From Caballeronia calidae (lineage in GTDB: Bacteria > Pseudomonadota > Gammaproteobacteria > Burkholderiales > Burkholderiaceae): a stretch of 64,000 nucleotides of DNA. The first letter of the stretch is position 1. Every line of letters begins with the position of its first letter. Below are positions 47,506 to 57,452 of this stretch, piece by piece. The translations under genes and the position numbers were made by a program. The DNA lies in the NCBI RefSeq assembly GCF_900044055.2, contig NZ_FCOX02000030.1, positions 1 to 64,000 of the forward strand, read 5' to 3'. The notes beneath the pieces are model-generated. The model saw only the letters and a program-made list of their open reading frames with translations. It was not told the DNA's origin and ran no database searches.

Positions 47506-50238
47506 TCAGGGCGTGGCCGGGGTGCCCTCGCCCGGCTTGTTCGCAAGCCCCGCGCGGGTGATATCGAATGCGAGCCGCTTGTCATTCGCGTCATAACGAC
47601 AGCGCACGTTTGCGCCCTCCGCGACATCGCCGCGCAACATTTCCTTCGCAAGCGGGTTCTCGATCAGCTGCCGGATCTGTCTGCGCAATTCGCGCGCGCC
47701 GAACTCGGGCCGATAGCCGACCTCCGCGAGATGATCGACCACCGATTCGTCGAATTCGAGCGATACGTCCTGGCTGTGCGCCATGCGCTGCACCTGATCG
47801 AGCAGCAGCCGCACGATATGCCGCACCTCGTCGCGGCCGAGCGACCTGAAGAGAATGATGTCGTCGATGCGATTCAGGAATTCGGGCCTGAAATGCTGGC
47901 GCAGCACGCTCATCACGCCGCTTTGCAGCGACGCGTCGGCGTCCGTCGCGCTGCTCGTGAAGCCGAGCGTCGCGCGCTTCTGTCCGGCGATCACATCGGA
48001 GGCGAGATTGCTCGTCGCGATGATCAGCGTGTTGCTGAAATCGACGACGCGGCCCTTGCCGTCGGTGAGGCGTCCGTCGTCGAAGACTTGCAGCAGCACG
48101 TTGTAGACATCGGGATGCGCCTTCTCGATCTCGTCGAGCAGAATCACGCTATAAGGCCGGCGCCGCACGCGCTCGGTCAGCTGCCCGCCTTCCTCATAGC
48201 CCACATATCCCGGCGGCGAGCCGATCAGCCGCGACACCGCATGACGCTCCATGTACTCGCTCATGTCGACGCGCAGCATCGCGTCTTCATCGCCGAACAC
48301 GACTTCAGCGAGCGCCTTCGCGAGCTCGGTCTTGCCGACGCCCGTCGGCCCGAGAAAGAGAAAGACCGCGATCGGCCGGTTGCGTCCCTGCAAGCCGGTG
48401 CGTGCGCGCCGCACCGCATCCGACACGGCCTCGACCGCCTCCTCCTGGCCGATCACGCGCTTGTGCAGGCGCTCTTCCATCTGCAACAGGCGCGCGCGCT
48501 CTTCCTCGGTCAGTTGCGCGACGGGAATGCCCGTGAGCGTGGCGACGATCTCGGCGATCTGCGCGACCGTCACGGTCGATGTATTCGTGCCGATGCGCTG
48601 CTTCCACGTATCGGTGCTGTCCTGTAGCGCTTTCTCTTTCTGCGCGATCTCGCTGTCGAGCGCATGCGCGCGGTCGAATTGCTTGCGCGACGCCGCATAG
48701 TCCTGCTCGCGCCGCATTTGCGCGAGTTCCGATTCCAGTTCGAGGATCTCGGCGGGCCGCGACGTCGCCGAGAGATTCACGCGCGCGGCCGCCTGATCGA
48801 CGAGATCGATCGCCTTGTCGGGCAGAAAGCGCCCGGTGATGTAGCGATCCGACAATTCCGCCGCGCCGACGATGGCATCGTCCTGAATCGTGACCTTGTG
48901 ATGCGCTTCGAGCCGGTCCCGCAGGCCGCGCAGAATGTTGATGGTCTGCGCGACGGTCGGCTCGGCGATCAGCACGGGCTGAAAGCGCCGCTCCAGCGCC
49001 GCGTCCTTTTCGATGTGCTTCTGATACTCGGCGAGCGTCGTCGCGCCGATCAGGTTCAGCTCGCCGCGCGCCATCGCCGGCTTGAACACGTTGGCGATAT
49101 CGAGGCCGCCTTCGCCGCCGCCCTGCCCCGCGCCGACGATCGTATGCACTTCATCGACGAAGAGCAGCAGCGTCTCGCGATTCGCGGTGATCTCTTCGAC
49201 GACCTGCTTCACGCGCTCCTCGAACTCGCCGCGAAACTTCGCGCCCGCGACCATCGAATTCACATTCAGTTCGACGAGGCGCTTCTCGCGCAGCGATTCG
49301 GGCACGTCGCCGTTGACCATGCGTTGCGCGAGCCCTTCGACGACCGCTGTCTTGCCGACGCCCGGCTCGCCGATCAGCACCGGATTGTTCTTGCGTCGGC
49401 GCGCGAGCACTTCGACCATCGTTTCTATCTCGCGCGCGCGCCCGATGACCGGATCGAGATGCCCTTCGCGCGCGAGCGCGGTGAGATCGCGGCTGAACTT
49501 GTCGAGATTCGGCGTGCGCGACGGCGGGCCATCGCCGCGCGGCGGGCCGCCCGCACCGACCGTCTGCGTGGTCTGCTGCCTGAGCGCTTGCGGATCGACA
49601 TTGAGCTTGCCGAGCAGTTGCCCGGCGAAGCTGTCGGGCACTTCCGCAAGGCCGATCAACAGATGCTCGGGCGCGACATAACTGTGACGCAACTGCCGCG
49701 ACGCGAGAAACGCACGATCGAGCGCGCTCTTCAGGCGCGGCGACACCGCGATCATGCCGTCGGGAGGCGGCTGCGTGCCTTCGCGGCGCTGCGCGTTCGC
49801 GTCGATATAGGCGCGGATATTGGCCGCATCGATGCCGACGCTCTTCAGTATCGATTCGATGACCGCGTTGTTCGCGAGCTCGTAGAGCAGATGTTCCGTA
49901 TCGACCTGCGAGCAGCCCGATTGCACCGCGCGCTCGGCGGCACGCATCAACATTTCCTTCGCGCCGTCGCTGAAATAGCGGTCGATGTTCGCGCCTTCGG
50001 CTTCATTGAGACGTGCGGCCGCGTTCTGTTCGGGCGGCGCGGCGGTCTCGGGCGCGGGCGGCTCGGCCGGTGCGCCGCCCATGAACAACGCTTCGAGCGG
50101 CGAGAGTGCGCGCTGGTGCCGCGTCAACTGCGCATAGTGAAAGTCGCATACGTCGATGACGTGACGCCGGCCGTTGCGCAGCACGGCGAGCCGCACGGTG
50201 GCGGGACGTGCGCCGCATACGTCGCACAAGTGAGCCAT
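47506..50238 (-). CDS. ClpC-like AAA+ ATPase with N-terminal zinc finger
   Basis: This 910-residue Hsp100 protein has an N-terminal zinc site (Cys5, Cys8, Cys31, His34) followed by a Clp_N repeat domain (about 80-215). AAA-1 has Walker A GEPGVGKT near residue 290. A middle stretch around 505-530 (RREQDYAASRKQFDRAHALD) resembles the UVR motif of ClpC. AAA-2 has GPTGVGKT near 630, and an LGF tripeptide loop near 756 corresponds to the ClpP-docking loop. It should unfold proteins for ClpP. A zinc finger plus UVR motif in a single chain echoes the separate McsA adaptor of Gram-positive ClpC systems. ATG 50238 is chosen because the zinc-finger motif follows at once. Confidence 0.88.
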   Translation of the reverse strand: MAHLCDVCGARPATVRLAVLRNGRRHVIDVCDFHYAQLTRHQRALSPLEALFMGGAPAEPPAPETAAPPEQNAAARLNEAEGANIDRYFSDGAKEMLMRAAERAVQSGCSQVDTEHLLYELANNAVIESILKSVGIDAANIRAYIDANAQRREGTQPPPDGMIAVSPRLKSALDRAFLASRQLRHSYVAPEHLLIGLAEVPDSFAGQLLGKLNVDPQALRQQTTQTVGAGGPPRGDGPPSRTPNLDKFSRDLTALAREGHLDPVIGRAREIETMVEVLARRRKNNPVLIGEPGVGKTAVVEGLAQRMVNGDVPESLREKRLVELNVNSMVAGAKFRGEFEERVKQVVEEITANRETLLLFVDEVHTIVGAGQGGGEGGLDIANVFKPAMARGELNLIGATTLAEYQKHIEKDAALERRFQPVLIAEPTVAQTINILRGLRDRLEAHHKVTIQDDAIVGAAELSDRYITGRFLPDKAIDLVDQAAARVNLSATSRPAEILELESELAQMRREQDYAASRKQFDRAHALDSEIAQKEKALQDSTDTWKQRIGTNTSTVTVAQIAEIVATLTGIPVAQLTEEERARLLQMEERLHKRVIGQEEAVEAVSDAVRRARTGLQGRNRPIAVFLFLGPTGVGKTELAKALAEVVFGDEDAMLRVDMSEYMERHAVSRLIGSPPGYVGYEEGGQLTERVRRRPYSVILLDEIEKAHPDVYNVLLQVFDDGRLTDGKGRVVDFSNTLIIATSNLASDVIAGQKRATLGFTSSATDADASLQSGVMSVLRQHFRPEFLNRIDDIILFRSLGRDEVRHIVRLLLDQVQRMAHSQDVSLEFDESVVDHLAEVGYRPEFGARELRRQIRQLIENPLAKEMLRGDVAEGANVRCRYDANDKRLAFDITRAGLANKPGEGTPATP

Positions 50239-50420
50239 GTTCGGTCTCCTCGATCGATGGGCCTGCCGCCCGGAATTCAAACGAGCTGCAACCGCCGTTC
50301 CAGAACGCCGCGGGCCGATGCGGAATAACGCTTGCTAAGGCGTTGTCGTGCCAAGAAGAAGCACGATAACGCGAATTCCCCACTATCACAGCAGCCCTGC
50401 AATGCGGCTGAGGAGTCATC

Positions 50421-51008
50421 GTGGACATGCCATCCTGCTCCCCTTCCATCACGACGATGATCCGCATGGATCACACGCATGTGATGGCGGCTTTTCATCG
50501 CTATCACGCGGAAACTTCGTGGTGGAGAAAGCGCGCCATCGTCGAACTCGCCTGCACGGCGCTGGAAATACACGCGCAACTCGAAGAAGAGATCTTCTAT
50601 CCGGCGCTCAGCGAAGCGATGGCCGGAGACGAGCGACTCACGAAGAGCAAGCCCGAGCACGACAAGATGCGCGAAGATATCGCGAAGCTGCGTTCGATGG
50701 GTCCGGAGGATGCCGCCTACGACGCCCGTTTCATGCAGCTCATGCGTGAAGTGATGCATCACGTCGCGGATGAGGAAACGGTGCTGCTTCCGACTGCCGA
50801 ACGCGCGCTCGCCTCGCAGTTGTCCGAACTCGGCATGCGCATGACGAAGCGCCGCATGCAGCTCGTCGCGCAGCACCGGCCCGGCGCGATCGCGGCGAAT
50901 ACCGTGGGCACGTTTCCGCTCGCATCGTTTGCGTTGATGTCGATCGGCGCGCTCGCGCTCGCGCACTGTCTGCGGCCCGCTTCCGCGCGCCGCGGATATC
51001 GCGCGTAG
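50421..51008 (+). CDS. Hemerythrin domain-containing protein (2), membrane-tailed
   Basis: This protein of about 195 residues has a hemerythrin fold with iron positions in MDHTHVMAAFHRYH, HAQLEEEIFYP, KPEHDKMRED and HHVADEETVLLP. A hydrophobic stretch near the C-terminus (about 160-182; FPLASFALMSIGALALAHCL) suggests tail anchoring. GTG 50421 has AGGAG 5 bp upstream; ATG 50427 or later ATGs are alternatives. It is divergent from the Clp gene and converges closely with the oxidoreductase gene. Confidence 0.84.
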   Translation: MDMPSCSPSITTMIRMDHTHVMAAFHRYHAETSWWRKRAIVELACTALEIHAQLEEEIFYPALSEAMAGDERLTKSKPEHDKMREDIAKLRSMGPEDAAYDARFMQLMREVMHHVADEETVLLPTAERALASQLSELGMRMTKRRMQLVAQHRPGAIAANTVGTFPLASFALMSIGALALAHCLRPASARRGYRA

Positions 51009-51014
51009 CGGCGC

Positions 51015-53333
51015 TCAAGGCTCGCGCGGCGTGCCGTTCACCTCGACGATAAGAACCGGGATGGACTTCGCGCCGGGCACCTTGCTTTCCTTCGCGTAGT
51101 GCCATAGCGGCAGGAGCGGATTGCACTCGGGGTAATAGCCGGCGATGCATCCCTGCGGTATGTCGTACGGCTCGATGCGCAGACCCGCGACGCGCCGCTC
51201 GAAGCCATCGTCGGCGATCGTGCGCAAAGTCACGCGGTCATCCTTGCTGAGACCGTGGCGCGTCATGTCGGCGTCGCACATCAGGATCACCATGCGGCCG
51301 CCGCTGATGCCGCGAAAGCGGTCGTCGTGGCCGTAGATCGTCGTGTTGAACTGGCTGTCGCTGCGCAGCGTCATGAGCCGCAGCGATTGCGGTTCGCGCT
51401 CGGGCATGTCCGGGTCTTCAACGATGGTCTCGGGCACGAAGAACTCCGCCTTGCCGCTCTTCGTCTTCCACTTGCGCTCGCGTGCGGGCAGATCGCGCGG
51501 GAAGCCGCCGGGCGTCCACATTCTTTCGTTGAAGTCGTGAAAGGTCTCGGGATACGTCTTCGCGATTTCATCGCGCACGAGCGCATAGTCGTCGCGCCAG
51601 CGTTCCCAGTCGACGGTCGAGCGCTCGCCGAGCGTATGCTTCGCCAGCGCCGCGACGATATACGGCTCCGAGCGCGCATCGACCGATGCGGGCTCGGCCA
51701 CGCCGCGCGAGCCGTGAATGCAGCCCGTGCTGTCTTCCATCGACACCGCCTGCGCGCCGCTTGCCTGCGTATCGATCTCGATGCGGCTCAGGCACGGCAG
51801 AATGTACGACTTCTCCCCATGCACGAGATGACTGCGATTGAGCTTCGTCGCGACATTGACCGTGAGCTTCAGACTCCGCCACGCCGGTTCGATGCGCATG
51901 CGGTCCGGCACCGAGCGCACGAGATTGCCGCCGAGATTGACGACCGCGCTCACTTTGCCGTCAAGCATCGCCTCGAAGGTCTCGACGATATTCATGCCCT
52001 TCTCGCGCGGCGGCTCGAAGCCGAACTGGCTCGCGAGCTTGTCGAGCGGCGCGAGCTCCGGCTTCTCCGTGATGCCCACCGTGCGCTGCCCCTGCACGTT
52101 CGAGTGCCCGCGTACCGGCGACGGCCCCGCGCCCGGCTTGCCGACATTGCCGCGCAGGAAAAGCAGATTGCACAGCATGCGCACGTTCTGCACGCCTTGC
52201 CTGTGCTGCGTGATGCCCATGCCGTAGTGCGCCATCACCGCGTTGGCGCGCATGTATTCCGCCGCCGCGGCTTCGATATCCGCGCGCGGCAGTCCGGCCA
52301 CGCGTTCGATATCGTCCCAGGACGCGGCGCGCACGTAATCCGCGAAAGCCTCGAAGCCGACCGTATGCGTTTCGATGAAATCGACATCGAGCATGCGCGG
52401 CTCGCCGCTTTCCTTCGCGCGATCGTCGGCGTGAATGACGGCCTTGCAGAGGCCGAGTATCGCGGCCGTGTCGCCGCCCGTCTTCACCTGATGATATTGC
52501 GTGCTGATCACCGTATGCGCCGGCGTCATCATCTCGAGCGGCGATTGCGGATTGGCGAACTTGATGAGCCCCGGCTCGCGCAACGGATTGAACGTGATGA
52601 TCGGCACGCCGCGTTTTCTGGCGTCCTGCAACTGATGCAGCATGCGCGGACTATTGGTGCCGACGTTCTGCCCGAAGAAGAACATGAGATCGGTCTTCTC
52701 GAAGTCTTCGAGCCTGATCGTGCCGACGCCCGCGCCGATCGCGGCCTTCAACCCGACGCTCGTGCTTTCGTGACACATGTTCGAGCTGTCGGGAAGATTG
52801 TTGGTGCCGTACATGCGCGCGAAAAGCTGGTACATGTACGACGTTTCCAGCGATGCCCTTCCCGATGCATAGAACGACACGCGCTTCGGATCGAGCGCGC
52901 GCAACTCGCGGCCGATGTCCTCGAATGCTTCGTCCCAGGTCACGCTCACATACTTGTCGGTGGCGGCGTCGTAGCGCAGCGGCGCGGTGAGACGCCCCGC
53001 GTCTTCGAGATCATGATCGTGCCACGCGCATAGCTCAGTCACCGTGTGCAGCTCGAAGAACTGCGGCGTCATGCGCTTTGCGGTCAGGTCCCACGCGGTC
53101 GCCTTCGCGCCGCTCTCGCAGAACTCGAAGGTATGCGGGTCCGCCGGCTTGGCCCACGAGCAGCTCACGCAGGCGAAGCCATCGGGCTTGTTCTGCTTCA
53201 GCAGGACCGTGCTTTCCTTCAGCGGCACCTTTTCCTGGATGAGCGCGCCCGTGACCGCTTTCAGCGATCCCCATCCACCCGACGAATACGGGTAGGCGGC
53301 GCTCTTGCGAACGCCGTTGTCTGATTCGGCCAT
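51015..53333 (-). CDS. FdhF/YdeP family molybdopterin oxidoreductase
   Basis: This 772-residue molybdopterin enzyme has an early Cys pair (CVSCSWAKPADP), the pterin-binding scaffold (FFGQNVGTNSPRMLHQL; ITFNPLREPGL; HYGMGITQH) and a C-terminal dinucleotide-binding domain. It matches the YdeP-like family, which is related to formate dehydrogenase H but is not known to oxidise formate. The E. coli homologue is linked to acid resistance. No partner electron-transfer subunits are adjacent. ATG 53333 is chosen over an upstream TTG extension. Confidence 0.87.
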   Translation of the reverse strand: MAESDNGVRKSAAYPYSSGGWGSLKAVTGALIQEKVPLKESTVLLKQNKPDGFACVSCSWAKPADPHTFEFCESGAKATAWDLTAKRMTPQFFELHTVTELCAWHDHDLEDAGRLTAPLRYDAATDKYVSVTWDEAFEDIGRELRALDPKRVSFYASGRASLETSYMYQLFARMYGTNNLPDSSNMCHESTSVGLKAAIGAGVGTIRLEDFEKTDLMFFFGQNVGTNSPRMLHQLQDARKRGVPIITFNPLREPGLIKFANPQSPLEMMTPAHTVISTQYHQVKTGGDTAAILGLCKAVIHADDRAKESGEPRMLDVDFIETHTVGFEAFADYVRAASWDDIERVAGLPRADIEAAAAEYMRANAVMAHYGMGITQHRQGVQNVRMLCNLLFLRGNVGKPGAGPSPVRGHSNVQGQRTVGITEKPELAPLDKLASQFGFEPPREKGMNIVETFEAMLDGKVSAVVNLGGNLVRSVPDRMRIEPAWRSLKLTVNVATKLNRSHLVHGEKSYILPCLSRIEIDTQASGAQAVSMEDSTGCIHGSRGVAEPASVDARSEPYIVAALAKHTLGERSTVDWERWRDDYALVRDEIAKTYPETFHDFNERMWTPGGFPRDLPARERKWKTKSGKAEFFVPETIVEDPDMPEREPQSLRLMTLRSDSQFNTTIYGHDDRFRGISGGRMVILMCDADMTRHGLSKDDRVTLRTIADDGFERRVAGLRIEPYDIPQGCIAGYYPECNPLLPLWHYAKESKVPGAKSIPVLIVEVNGTPREP

Positions 53334-53436
53334 GTCCTTTGCCTCGCACGTGTTCGATGTGTCTGAACCACGCGCGAGCAAAGGACGTACCCTTACGGGT
53401 CGCCTTCAGCAGCGGACCATCGCGCCGCAATGCCCC

Positions 53437-53862
53437 TCATCGATCCGGCACGGACGGGGCCGATATCGCGCCGATGGTCGAGGCCACTTCGCCATCCGAC
53501 CATGCAGCGATGTCGCCGAGCGAGAGCATGCCCACGAGCTGTTTTTCGCTGTCCACGACAGGCATGCGCCGTATCTGCAAGCGCTCCATCCTGCGCATCG
53601 CGTCTTCGATCTCGTCGTTTTCGAAGCACCATTCCACCGGCTCGCTCGCCACTTCCTGCACTGCGCAAGACGAATCCTTGCCGACGGAAATCGCGCGGAC
53701 CATGATATCGCGATCCGTCACGACGCCCTTCAAGCGCACGCCGTCGCATACCGGCAGCGCGCCCACGTTGAGTTCGTCCATCAGTTCGGCGGCGCGGCGA
53801 ATCGTGTCGTCGGGCGCGATGGCCTGCACGCCTCGCGTCATTACTTCGGCTACCTTGGTCAT
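53437..53862 (-). CDS. CBS-domain pair protein
   Basis: This 141-residue protein consists of two CBS repeats (first around VMTRGVQAIAPDDTIRRA and VVTDRDIMVRAI; second around IEDAMRRMERLQIRRMPVVD and GMLSLGDIAAW). AGGAGG precedes ATG 53862. CBS pairs bind adenine nucleotides and sense energy state. It is one of several stress-type genes in this cluster. Confidence 0.88.
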   Translation of the reverse strand: MTKVAEVMTRGVQAIAPDDTIRRAAELMDELNVGALPVCDGVRLKGVVTDRDIMVRAISVGKDSSCAVQEVASEPVEWCFENDEIEDAMRRMERLQIRRMPVVDSEKQLVGMLSLGDIAAWSDGEVASTIGAISAPSVPDR

Positions 53863-53941
53863 GACATCCTCCTGCGATGCGCAACGGTCAGCATCCGTCA
53901 TGCCGATGCGCAGCAGGCTGCACGAATAACGCACACGCGCG

Positions 53942-54109
53942 TCAGGCCTCGCCGCCCGGCGCTTCGAGATCGGGCGTGCCGCGCACGGGTTGCTGATCGG
54001 GTTGGAGATCCGTATCGGGCGAGGTTTCAGGCGTGCGCGCGGGCGGCGTGCCGCGTGCGAGTTCTTCCTGCTGCGGATCGGGACGGGGCGACTGGTTCGT
54101 ATCAGGCAT
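53942..54109 (-). CDS. Small Pro/Thr/Asp-rich protein
   Basis: This 55-residue frame, too short for many gene callers, runs from ATG 54109 to TGA at 53942. It encodes a disordered, acidic, proline-rich peptide with two imperfect repeats (ARGTPPARTPE and VRGTPDLEAP). Codon-position GC pattern fits the neighbours. It lies between the CBS and PncC genes in the same direction. No function is assignable. Confidence 0.5.
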   Translation of the reverse strand: MPDTNQSPRPDPQQEELARGTPPARTPETSPDTDLQPDQQPVRGTPDLEAPGGEA

Positions 54110-54171
54110 TGCGTGATTCCTCCGGGTTTATCGACGTATCGATGCCGGAGCATTGCGCATGCCGCGAACGC

Positions 54172-54672
54172 TCAACGTGCGTATCGGAGATCGAAGTAAT
54201 GCTCCACGCGCGACAACGCATAGAGCGCGGCCGCGCGTCGCACGTCGTTGCGTTCGCCTTCGAACTTCTTCGTCTCGCTGAAGGTGACGATCTCGCCGTC
54301 GCGCGACCGGTACGACCATGCGAAGCATTGCGTGCCGGGCGGCGGACCGCCGCCTGGCGCAGCATCGGCGACGCCGGTGTTCGACACCGCGACGTCCGCG
54401 CAGCACGCTTCCTGTTGCAGCGCACCTTCGGCCATTTCCCGCGCGACTTCCTCGCTCGTCAGACCGTGCTGCTCCATCGTTTCCTTGCGCACGCCGAGAA
54501 AGCCCGCCTTGCCAGTCGGCGAGTAAGTGACGAAGCCCACATCGAGGCATGCCCCGCTTCCCGGCACCGACGAAATCAGCGAAGCGATGTAACCCGCCGT
54601 GCACGATTCTGCCGTCGCGAGCTTGAGGCCGCGCGAAGTCAGGAATGAAACCGCTTGCCTGGGGATGTCCAT
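54172..54672 (-). CDS. CinA-like C-terminal domain protein (nicotinamide-nucleotide amidase, PncC type)
   Basis: This 166-residue single-domain protein has the CinA C-terminal fold: LATAESCTAGYIASLISSVPG near residue 15-35, FVTYSPTGKAGFLGV, VSNTGVADAAPGGG and YRSRDGE. PncC deamidates nicotinamide mononucleotide to recycle NAD breakdown products. The short form without the COG1058 domain is the usual Burkholderia type. Confidence 0.88.
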   Translation of the reverse strand: MDIPRQAVSFLTSRGLKLATAESCTAGYIASLISSVPGSGACLDVGFVTYSPTGKAGFLGVRKETMEQHGLTSEEVAREMAEGALQQEACCADVAVSNTGVADAAPGGGPPPGTQCFAWSYRSRDGEIVTFSETKKFEGERNDVRRAAALYALSRVEHYFDLRYAR

Positions 54673-54777
54673 GTTTCACCTTCGGATGCTTCAGCGCGCC
54701 GTGCAGAGATGGGTCTCCGACCGAACCCGTTGATCGAAGACGTCCAGCACTTTGCATGCCGCTTCGCGACGTCCCGG

Positions 54778-56094
54778 CTACTTCTGCACGCCCGTCTGCA
54801 ACGCCGCCGCGCCGCGCCCATCGCGAGGCGCCATGCGCGCCAGGAACACGACGCCGGCCGCCACCACCGACATCACCGCGAGGCCCGTCAATCCGCCCTG
54901 AATCGAGCCGGTCTTCTGCTCCAGAAAGCCGAAGGTCGCCGGCGCGACGAAACCGCCGAGATTGCCGATCGAGTTGATGAGCGCGAGCACGGGCGCCGCG
55001 ATGCGCGCATCGAGATAGCCTTGCGGAATCGGCCAGAACAGCGAAGACGCAGCCTTGAAGCCGATCGCCGCAAAGCAGATCGCGATGAACGAAGCGACCG
55101 GGCCGCCCAGACCGGCCGCATACATGCCGGCCGCCGCGATCAGCAGCACGCATGCGACCCACGCCTGCTGGAACTTGACGCGCGCCGCCAGCGCCGCGAA
55201 CAGATACATCGCGACGATGGAGATGAGCCACGGAATCGAGTTGAAGAGGCCGACCTGGAAGTCGTTCAGATGCCCCATCTTGCGGATGATGCTCGGCAGC
55301 CAGAACGTCGCGCCGTAGATCGTCAGCGAGACCGAAAAATAGATCAGGCAGAAGATCAGGATCTGCGGGTCGCGCAGCAGGCTCCAGGTGGACGGCTTCT
55401 TCGCATGCACGGCATCGCGGCGGCGCTGCTCGTCTTCGATTTCAGCGACGACCGCATCCTGCTCGGCGCGCGTGAGCCACTTCGCATCGCGCGGCTTCGA
55501 GTCGAGCCAGAACCACACGAAGCCCGCGAGCACCACCGACGCCATGCCCTCGATGATGAACATCCACTGCCATCCATGCAGGCCCGCGCCCTGGATCAGC
55601 ATCAGCCCGCCCGAGATCGGGCCGGAGAACACCGACGCGAGCGCCGAGCCGCTCAGGAAGACGGCCATCGCCTTGCCGCGTTCATCGCGCGGCAGCCATT
55701 GCGTGAAATAAAACACGACGCCGGGGAAGAAGCCCGCTTCGGCCGCGCCGAGCAGAAGGCGCATCGCATAGAACGAGGTTTCGCCCTGCACGAAGGCCAT
55801 GCCGGTCGCGGCGAGTCCCCACGTGATCATGATGCGCGTGAGCCACGCCTTCGCGCCGAAGCGCTGCATCAGCATGTTCGACGGCACTTCGAACACCGCG
55901 TAGCTCACGAAGAACAGGCCCGCGCCGAGCCCGTAGGCCGCGGCGCCGATGCCGAGATCCGCGCTCAGATGCTGACGCACGAAGCCGATGTTCACCCGGT
56001 CGATGTAATTGACGATGAACATCACGACGAAGAGCGGCAGCACGTGCCACTTGATCTTGCGAACGGCGCTCGACAGCACGCTGGAACTGCTCAT
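54778..56094 (-). CDS. MFS transporter, anion:cation symporter family (sugar acid/hexuronate type)
   Basis: This 438-residue protein has 12 transmembrane helices and the ACS-family start (VVMFIVNYIDRVNIGFVRQH) and GAAEAGFFPGVVFYFTQWLP. ATG 56094 is chosen as it directly precedes the conserved start. The gene lies 43 bp after a glucarate-dehydratase-like gene, in the same direction, so D-glucarate, galactarate or a related aldarate is the likely cargo. Confidence 0.87.
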   Translation of the reverse strand: MSSSSVLSSAVRKIKWHVLPLFVVMFIVNYIDRVNIGFVRQHLSADLGIGAAAYGLGAGLFFVSYAVFEVPSNMLMQRFGAKAWLTRIMITWGLAATGMAFVQGETSFYAMRLLLGAAEAGFFPGVVFYFTQWLPRDERGKAMAVFLSGSALASVFSGPISGGLMLIQGAGLHGWQWMFIIEGMASVVLAGFVWFWLDSKPRDAKWLTRAEQDAVVAEIEDEQRRRDAVHAKKPSTWSLLRDPQILIFCLIYFSVSLTIYGATFWLPSIIRKMGHLNDFQVGLFNSIPWLISIVAMYLFAALAARVKFQQAWVACVLLIAAAGMYAAGLGGPVASFIAICFAAIGFKAASSLFWPIPQGYLDARIAAPVLALINSIGNLGGFVAPATFGFLEQKTGSIQGGLTGLAVMSVVAAGVVFLARMAPRDGRGAAALQTGVQK

Positions 56095-56137
56095 GAAGGT
56101 GTCTCCTGGATCGGGGCGCTGCGAATGTATTTTTGGT

Positions 56138-57412
56138 TTAGAAGCGCGGGTTCTTGCCGGTGAACTCCGGCTGATACTTGCGCATCTGCGAGAGGTCGTC
56201 GCGATTGCGCACGCCGCACGTGAGGTATTGCTCGTGCAGCTCCGCAAGCTTCTCGCGATCGAGCTCGACGCCGAGGCCCGGCGTCGTCGGCACGCGCACC
56301 GCGCCGTTGTCGAACACGACGCGGCCGCCCTTGATCACTTCCTCTTCCTGCCACGGGTAGTGCGTGTCGCATGCATATGTGAGGTTCGGCACGCTCGCCG
56401 CGACGTGGGTCATCGCCATGAGGCTGATGCCGAGGTGCGAGTTCGAATGCATCGACATGCCGAAGCCCCACAGCTTGGCCATGCGCGCGAGCGTCTGCGT
56501 GGCGCGCAGGCCGCCCCAGTAATGGTGATCGGAGAGCAGCACCTTGATCGAGCCCATGTTGCAGCCGCGGCGGAAGTCGTCCATCGTCGTGATGACCATG
56601 TTGGTCGCGAGCGGCAGCTTCGTGTGCTTTTGCAGTTCGGCCATGCCTTCGAGGCCGGGGCACGGGTCTTCGTAGTATTCGAGGATCTCGTCGAGCTCGG
56701 GCGCGGCCTTGATGCTGGTTTCGAGCGTCCAGTTCGCGTTCGGATCGAGACGCAGCGGCATGCCGGGGAACGCCTTCGCGAGCGCCTGCATGCAGGCGAT
56801 TTCATGCGCCGGCTCGAACACGCCGCCCTTCAGCTTGATGCTCTGGAAACCGTACAGGTCGATCATGCGCCGCGCCTGCGCGACGATCTGCTCCGGGCTG
56901 ATGCCCTCGCCCCACGCGTCGGGCGCATACGGCTTGTCGATGTGCTCCGCGTACTTGAAGAAGAGATACGCGCTGTAGGGCACGGCATCGCGCACCTTGC
57001 CGCCCAGCAGATCGACGACCGGCGCGCCGACGATCTGCCCTTGCAGGTCGAGCATCGCCACTTCGAGCGTGCTGATGACCTTCGGCGCATTCTTCGCGGC
57101 ATGCGATCCGGGCGCGAGCTCGAATTCGACGGCGCCGGGCGTCGCCGTGATCGTCGCGCGCACGCGCTCTTCCATCCGGTTCAGATCGAACGGCGAAAGG
57201 CCGATCACGAGGTCCTTCGCCTGATCGAGCACGCGCAGCATCGGCTCGTCGCCGTAAGTCTCGGAGATGCCCACGCGCCCGTCGCTCGTCTCCAGCTCGA
57301 CGATAGCCCGCAGCGCCCACGGCTCATGGATTCCCGCGGCGTTCAGCAGCGGGCCGTCGCGAAAGGCGATCGGGGTGATTCGAACCTGGGTGATGGCAAT
57401 GTCGCGGGTCAT
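56138..57412 (-). CDS. Enolase-superfamily sugar acid dehydratase, glucarate dehydratase-like
   Basis: This 424-residue enzyme has the catalytic KxK pair Lys193/Lys195 (SIKLKGG). Metal ligands are Asp223 (LDPNANW), Glu248 (YYEDP) and Asn271 (LATNM). Asp295-His296 (LSDHHYWGG) and His322 (MHSNSHLG) supply the acid/base pair. The spacing follows characterised glucarate dehydratases with a constant offset. It would convert an aldarate to a 5-keto-4-deoxy acid. Exact sugar epimer is uncertain. It shares its promoter region with a divergent GntR gene. Confidence 0.85.
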   Translation of the reverse strand: MTRDIAITQVRITPIAFRDGPLLNAAGIHEPWALRAIVELETSDGRVGISETYGDEPMLRVLDQAKDLVIGLSPFDLNRMEERVRATITATPGAVEFELAPGSHAAKNAPKVISTLEVAMLDLQGQIVGAPVVDLLGGKVRDAVPYSAYLFFKYAEHIDKPYAPDAWGEGISPEQIVAQARRMIDLYGFQSIKLKGGVFEPAHEIACMQALAKAFPGMPLRLDPNANWTLETSIKAAPELDEILEYYEDPCPGLEGMAELQKHTKLPLATNMVITTMDDFRRGCNMGSIKVLLSDHHYWGGLRATQTLARMAKLWGFGMSMHSNSHLGISLMAMTHVAASVPNLTYACDTHYPWQEEEVIKGGRVVFDNGAVRVPTTPGLGVELDREKLAELHEQYLTCGVRNRDDLSQMRKYQPEFTGKNPRF

Positions 57413-57452
57413 GTCGGCTTCCGGAAGTAGCGAGAATAACCGAATGGTAAAG

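Noticed and set aside
48664..50328. 554-codon plus-strand frame opposite the Clp gene
   Set aside because: It is an antisense shadow; both AA+ ATPase domains are on the minus strand.
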